Source of the DNA: Kribbella pittospori
GTDB taxonomy: Bacteria > Actinomycetota > Actinomycetes > Propionibacteriales > Kribbellaceae
NCBI RefSeq assembly: GCF_004331465.1
Contig: NZ_SJKB01000014.1
Location: forward strand, 124,001-188,000
Direction: 5' to 3'
Length of the DNA stretch: 64,000 nt
Positions 60,947 through 64,000 of this stretch are shown here, piece by piece. Made by a program: the position numbers and the translations under genes. Each line of letters opens with the position of its first letter. Within the stretch, counting starts at the first letter, position 1. Below the pieces are notes generated by a model. The model was not told the origin of the DNA and searched no databases. It worked only from the letters and a program-made list of their open reading frames with translations.

Positions 60947-62935
60947 TTGAGCGACACTACGCCGAAGAATCTGGCGAATTTCATCTGGCAGGTCGCAGAC
61001 CTGCTGCGGGGGGACTACAAACGTTCGGACTACGGCAAGGTCATCCTTCCGTTCACCGTCCTCCGCCGACTCGAATGCGTCCTGGAACCGACGCGTGATG
61101 CAGTACTGAAGGAGGCCGAGAAGTGGGCCGATCGCAATGTTGACCTTGCTCGGTTCCTGACCAGGCAGTCAGGTCAGAGTTTCTACAACCTCACAAAGCT
61201 GACGCTGACCTCAGTCGCGAACGCGCCCGACGACTCGGTCGCCAACCTGAATGCTTACGTCAACGGGTTCTCGCCGAACGCACAGGCAGTCTTCGAGAAG
61301 TTCCGATTCGCCGAGCAAGTCGCCTACCTTGCCGAGGCCGGTCTTCTTCATCTCGTCGTTGCTCGCTTCGCGGACGTCGATCTCCATCCGAACCGCGTGT
61401 CGAACCACGAGATGGGTTATGCGTTCGAGGAACTGATCCGGAAGTTCGCGGAGGCATCGAACGAGACCGCCGGTGAGCACTTCACGCCCCGCGAGGTCAT
61501 CAAGCTGATGGCCGGCCTCCTCATCGCTCCCGACCTCGCTGACCTGCAGGTTCCGGGCATGAGTCGCAAGGTGTACGACCCGGCGTGCGGGACCGGCGGC
61601 ATGCTGACCGCGGCGGAGGAGTTCATCCTCTCGCACAACACGCAGGGACAGGTCTTCTCGTTCGGCCAGGAGCTCAACCCGGAGTCCTGGGCGATCTGCC
61701 GTTCCGACCTGATGATCAAGAACCAGGACCCGGACAACGTCAAGCTCGGCAACTCGTTCACGAACGACTTGTTGCCGCACGAGAAGTTCGACTACATGCT
61801 GTCCAACCCGCCCTTCGGTGTGGAGTGGAAGAAGGCCCAGGCCGAAATCGTTGACGAGGCCAACGACCGCGGCATGCTAGGTCGCTTCGGTGCCGGTCTC
61901 CCGCGCATCAACGACGGCTCCCTGCTGTTCCTCCAGCACATGATCTCGAAGATGCGCCCGGTCGGCGAAGGTGGCAGTCGGCTCGCGATCGTCTTCAACG
62001 GATCACCGCTCTTCACCGGCGCGGCAGAGTCCGGCGAGTCAAAGATCCGCCAATGGATCCTCGAGAACGATTGGCTTGAGGCGATCGTCGCACTGCCGGA
62101 CCAGCTCTTCTACAACACGGGCATCTCGACCTACTTCTGGATCCTCACGAACCGCAAAGCACCCGCCCACCGCGGCAAGGTCGTGCTGCTCGACGCCCGC
62201 GAGTACTGGGCCAAGATGAGGAAGTCGCTCGGCGACAAGCGCAAGTACATCACCGACCAGCAGATCGAGGAGATCCACCGCCTGTATGCCGACGCGCTCT
62301 CGGTAGCCGACAACCCGGACCACGAACTGCACGGGAAAGTGAAGGTCTTCCGCAACGAAGACTTCGGCTACCACCGCATTACCGTCGAGCGCCCACTCAA
62401 GCTCCGCTTCGAGGTCACCGACGAGGCACTCACCGATCTTGAGCTCAACCTCAAGTCGGGCAAGACAACCGCGAAATACGAGGACCGCGACGCACTGCTC
62501 GCGGCGCTGAAGAGCATGGTAGGCAAGGAACCGTCGTTCAATAGGACCGAGTTCGCCGCCTCGCTCCGATCCGCCCTGTCCGACCTGAACAAACTGCCGG
62601 CGCCTGTCGACAAGGCGGTATGGAACGCAGTGTCGGTCCGTGACTCAGAAGGCCAGGTCCAACTCAAGAAGGGCCAGCCCGAACCAGATCCAGAATTTCG
62701 CGACTTCGAGAACATACCGCTTGAAGAGGACATCGACGCCTACCTTGAACGCGAAGTCCTCCCACACGTCCCCGACGCCTGGATCGATCACACCAAGACC
62801 AAGATCGGCTACGAAATCCCGTTCACCCGCCATTTCTACGTCTACACCCCACCTCGCCCCCTCGCCGAAATCGACGCCGAACTCCGCGAACTCGAATTCG
62901 AGATCCAAAAGCTCCTCAGCGAGTCCATCTCATGA
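60947..62935 (+). CDS. hsdM: Type I restriction-modification methyltransferase subunit
   Basis: 662 residues from a TTG with GGGAGAGGG upstream. N-terminal HsdM domain (LANFIWQVADLLRGDYKRSDYGKVILPFTVLRRLECVLEPT) at about 6-46, then the N6-adenine methylase domain: DPACGTGGML near 211 and SNPPFGVEW near 286. The C-terminal part includes the usual charged helices and FTRHFYVYTPPRPLAEIDAELREL. It pairs with the HsdS that follows (ATGA overlap). HsdR is expected just beyond the window edge. Confidence 0.96.
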   Translation: MSDTTPKNLANFIWQVADLLRGDYKRSDYGKVILPFTVLRRLECVLEPTRDAVLKEAEKWADRNVDLARFLTRQSGQSFYNLTKLTLTSVANAPDDSVANLNAYVNGFSPNAQAVFEKFRFAEQVAYLAEAGLLHLVVARFADVDLHPNRVSNHEMGYAFEELIRKFAEASNETAGEHFTPREVIKLMAGLLIAPDLADLQVPGMSRKVYDPACGTGGMLTAAEEFILSHNTQGQVFSFGQELNPESWAICRSDLMIKNQDPDNVKLGNSFTNDLLPHEKFDYMLSNPPFGVEWKKAQAEIVDEANDRGMLGRFGAGLPRINDGSLLFLQHMISKMRPVGEGGSRLAIVFNGSPLFTGAAESGESKIRQWILENDWLEAIVALPDQLFYNTGISTYFWILTNRKAPAHRGKVVLLDAREYWAKMRKSLGDKRKYITDQQIEEIHRLYADALSVADNPDHELHGKVKVFRNEDFGYHRITVERPLKLRFEVTDEALTDLELNLKSGKTTAKYEDRDALLAALKSMVGKEPSFNRTEFAASLRSALSDLNKLPAPVDKAVWNAVSVRDSEGQVQLKKGQPEPDPEFRDFENIPLEEDIDAYLEREVLPHVPDAWIDHTKTKIGYEIPFTRHFYVYTPPRPLAEIDAELRELEFEIQKLLSESIS

Positions 62936-64000
62936 CGTGGTCTACAGTTCCGCTTCGGAGAGTGGTCGACTGTCTAGACGGACGCCGAATCCCACTAAAT
63001 GCCGAGCAAAGAGCAAGCCTTCACGGCGAGGTGCCGTATTGGGGCGCAAACGGCGTCTTGGATCGAGTTTATGGCAGTCTGTTCAACGAACCGCTCGTTT
63101 TGTTAGGTGAAGATGGGGCGCCTTTCTTTGAGGTGGGAAAATCCGTGGCGTTCTACGTCGAGGGTCCCATATGGCCAAACAACCATATTCACGTGCTTCG
63201 TCCACGAGCAATCGAGCCCAGGTTTCTAGCGTACTGTCTGAACTCGGTCGATTATGGTTCCTACATTACCGGATCGACTCGGGACAAGCTCACTCAAGAA
63301 GATCTCCTCCGTATCGTGATCCCATATCCAACATGGCCGGAGCAGCGGCGCATCGCAGACTTCCTTGATGCCGAGATTCGTCGGATCTGTCGGATCGTTG
63401 AGCTACGTCAAACGCAGGATGCCCTGACGCAGGATCGACTCCAAGCGATTCGGGATGGCCGGGTAGCGGCACTGTACGAGAAGTACGGATCGGTTCCGCT
63501 CAGACGGTTGATGCGGTCGATCGAACAGGGCTCCAGTCCGCAATGCGACGCGGTTCCTGCGGCAGACGAGGAGTGGGGAGTTCTCAAGTTGAGTTCAGTC
63601 AAGAGCGGGAGATTCATCCCCGGTGAGAACAAGCGACTGCCAGAGGGCGAGTTGGGGCAGACGGCATCGTCAAATGTCGTCCATGTCGGTGACGTCCTTG
63701 TCACGCGCGCAAATACGCCAGCGCTCGTTGGGGATGTTGCGGTCGTCGACGTCGGCGGCCGATTCCTGCTGCCTGATCTAATTTATCGCGTCAACCTCGG
63801 TGCTGACGCGGATGCGCGATACATTGCTCAAGTCGCACTTTGTACGCGAGTTCGAAGCTTGGTCTCGGCGCAGGCGCGGGGATCATCGCAGTCGATGGTC
63901 AAGCTCCGCGGGGAGGACATCCGAGAGTGGCCGATCCCGCCGGCCCCGATCGCTGAGCAATTGTCATTCATGGATCAAATCGAGCAGGCGGGCTCGCGCG
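62932..64000 (+). CDS. hsdS: Type I restriction specificity subunit (partial, runs off the right edge)
   Basis: The frame starts at an ATG overlapping the HsdM stop and remains open to the window end, 356 codons. First TRD is at about 1-130, followed by the first conserved helix region (IPYPTWPEQRRIADFLDAEIRRICRIVELRQTQDALTQDR), then the second TRD from about 183 (SVPLRRLMRSIEQGSSPQCD). The first 100 codons are visibly A/T-rich and use rare codons, including a TTA leucine at 63103. This suggests recent exchange of the target domain. The missing part should hold the second conserved helix and then stop. Confidence 0.93.
   Translation, partial: MTWSTVPLRRVVDCLDGRRIPLNAEQRASLHGEVPYWGANGVLDRVYGSLFNEPLVLLGEDGAPFFEVGKSVAFYVEGPIWPNNHIHVLRPRAIEPRFLAYCLNSVDYGSYITGSTRDKLTQEDLLRIVIPYPTWPEQRRIADFLDAEIRRICRIVELRQTQDALTQDRLQAIRDGRVAALYEKYGSVPLRRLMRSIEQGSSPQCDAVPAADEEWGVLKLSSVKSGRFIPGENKRLPEGELGQTASSNVVHVGDVLVTRANTPALVGDVAVVDVGGRFLLPDLIYRVNLGADADARYIAQVALCTRVRSLVSAQARGSSQSMVKLRGEDIREWPIPPAPIAEQLSFMDQIEQAGSR

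Overview
The window comes from a high-GC actinobacterium. Third codon positions are strongly G/C, GTG and TTG starts are common, and genes are often coupled by TGATG, ATGA or GTGA overlaps. Gene content (AfsR/SARP regulator, DUF574 methyltransferase, DUF3151 after an aldolase, FecCD transport with an IdeR-type box) fits the Nocardioidales/Propionibacteriales, perhaps a Kribbella-like soil organism. That assignment is an inference from style and content, not from a marker gene. I see no rRNA, tRNA, CRISPR array or intact insertion sequence.

Layout. 1-5.0 kb: two LysR regulators, a small repeat protein, an aldo/keto reductase, an AlkZ-like DNA glycosylase, and a vapBC toxin-antitoxin pair broken by frameshifts. 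5.0-10.4 kb: DUF574 methyltransferase, threonine catabolism (tdh-kbl), pyrE, a membrane protein and a LemA protein. 10.6-17.9 kb: large SARP/NB-ARC/TPR regulator, a small protein, a Nudix protein, DedA, a SpoU RNA methyltransferase and a GH13 amylase. 17.9-25.2 kb: a compact six-gene hydroxyquinol/beta-ketoadipate operon read leftward, with a divergent IclR regulator and palindromic operators between them. The operon encodes an FAD monooxygenase, hydroxyquinol 1,2-dioxygenase, thiolase, maleylacetate reductase and two CoA-transferase subunits. Together they would carry a resorcinol-like phenol to succinyl-CoA and acetyl-CoA. 25.4-29.1 kb: VOC protein, SIS sugar-phosphate protein, GntR/UTRA regulator and class II fructose-bisphosphate aldolase. 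29.1-31.4 kb: a small accessory patch (AbiEi-like protein, broken GNAT acetyltransferase, HNH endonuclease).

31.5-41 kb: DUF3151, ComB-like phosphatase, MFS exporter, AraC regulator, VOC protein, a lipid/membrane cluster (two PAP2 phosphatases, DUF1206, diacylglycerol-kinase-like), purA and an apparently intact PIN toxin-antitoxin pair. 41-47 kb: membrane Ser/Thr kinase, DUF1330, DJ-1/PfpI, an SDR divergent from its TetR regulator with two operators, and a secreted alginate-lyase-family protein. 47-51 kb: siderophore-interacting reductase divergent from a FecCD-FecCD-FecE importer, with an IdeR-type box between. 51-55.7 kb: metallo-hydrolase, membrane protein, FKBP, alpha/beta hydrolase and two exported proteins.

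55.8-64 kb is the most interesting part, a probable defence island. A small HEPN-like protein and an SMC/Rad50-type ATPase with a zinc-hook CxxC are coupled on the minus strand. They diverge from an HTH-methylase-specificity-domain fusion, followed by a type I hsdM and an hsdS that runs off the window edge. The shared promoter region has two spaced GTGT-N(0/4)-ACAC sites next to a good -10 box, suggesting controlled expression by the methylase's own HTH domain.
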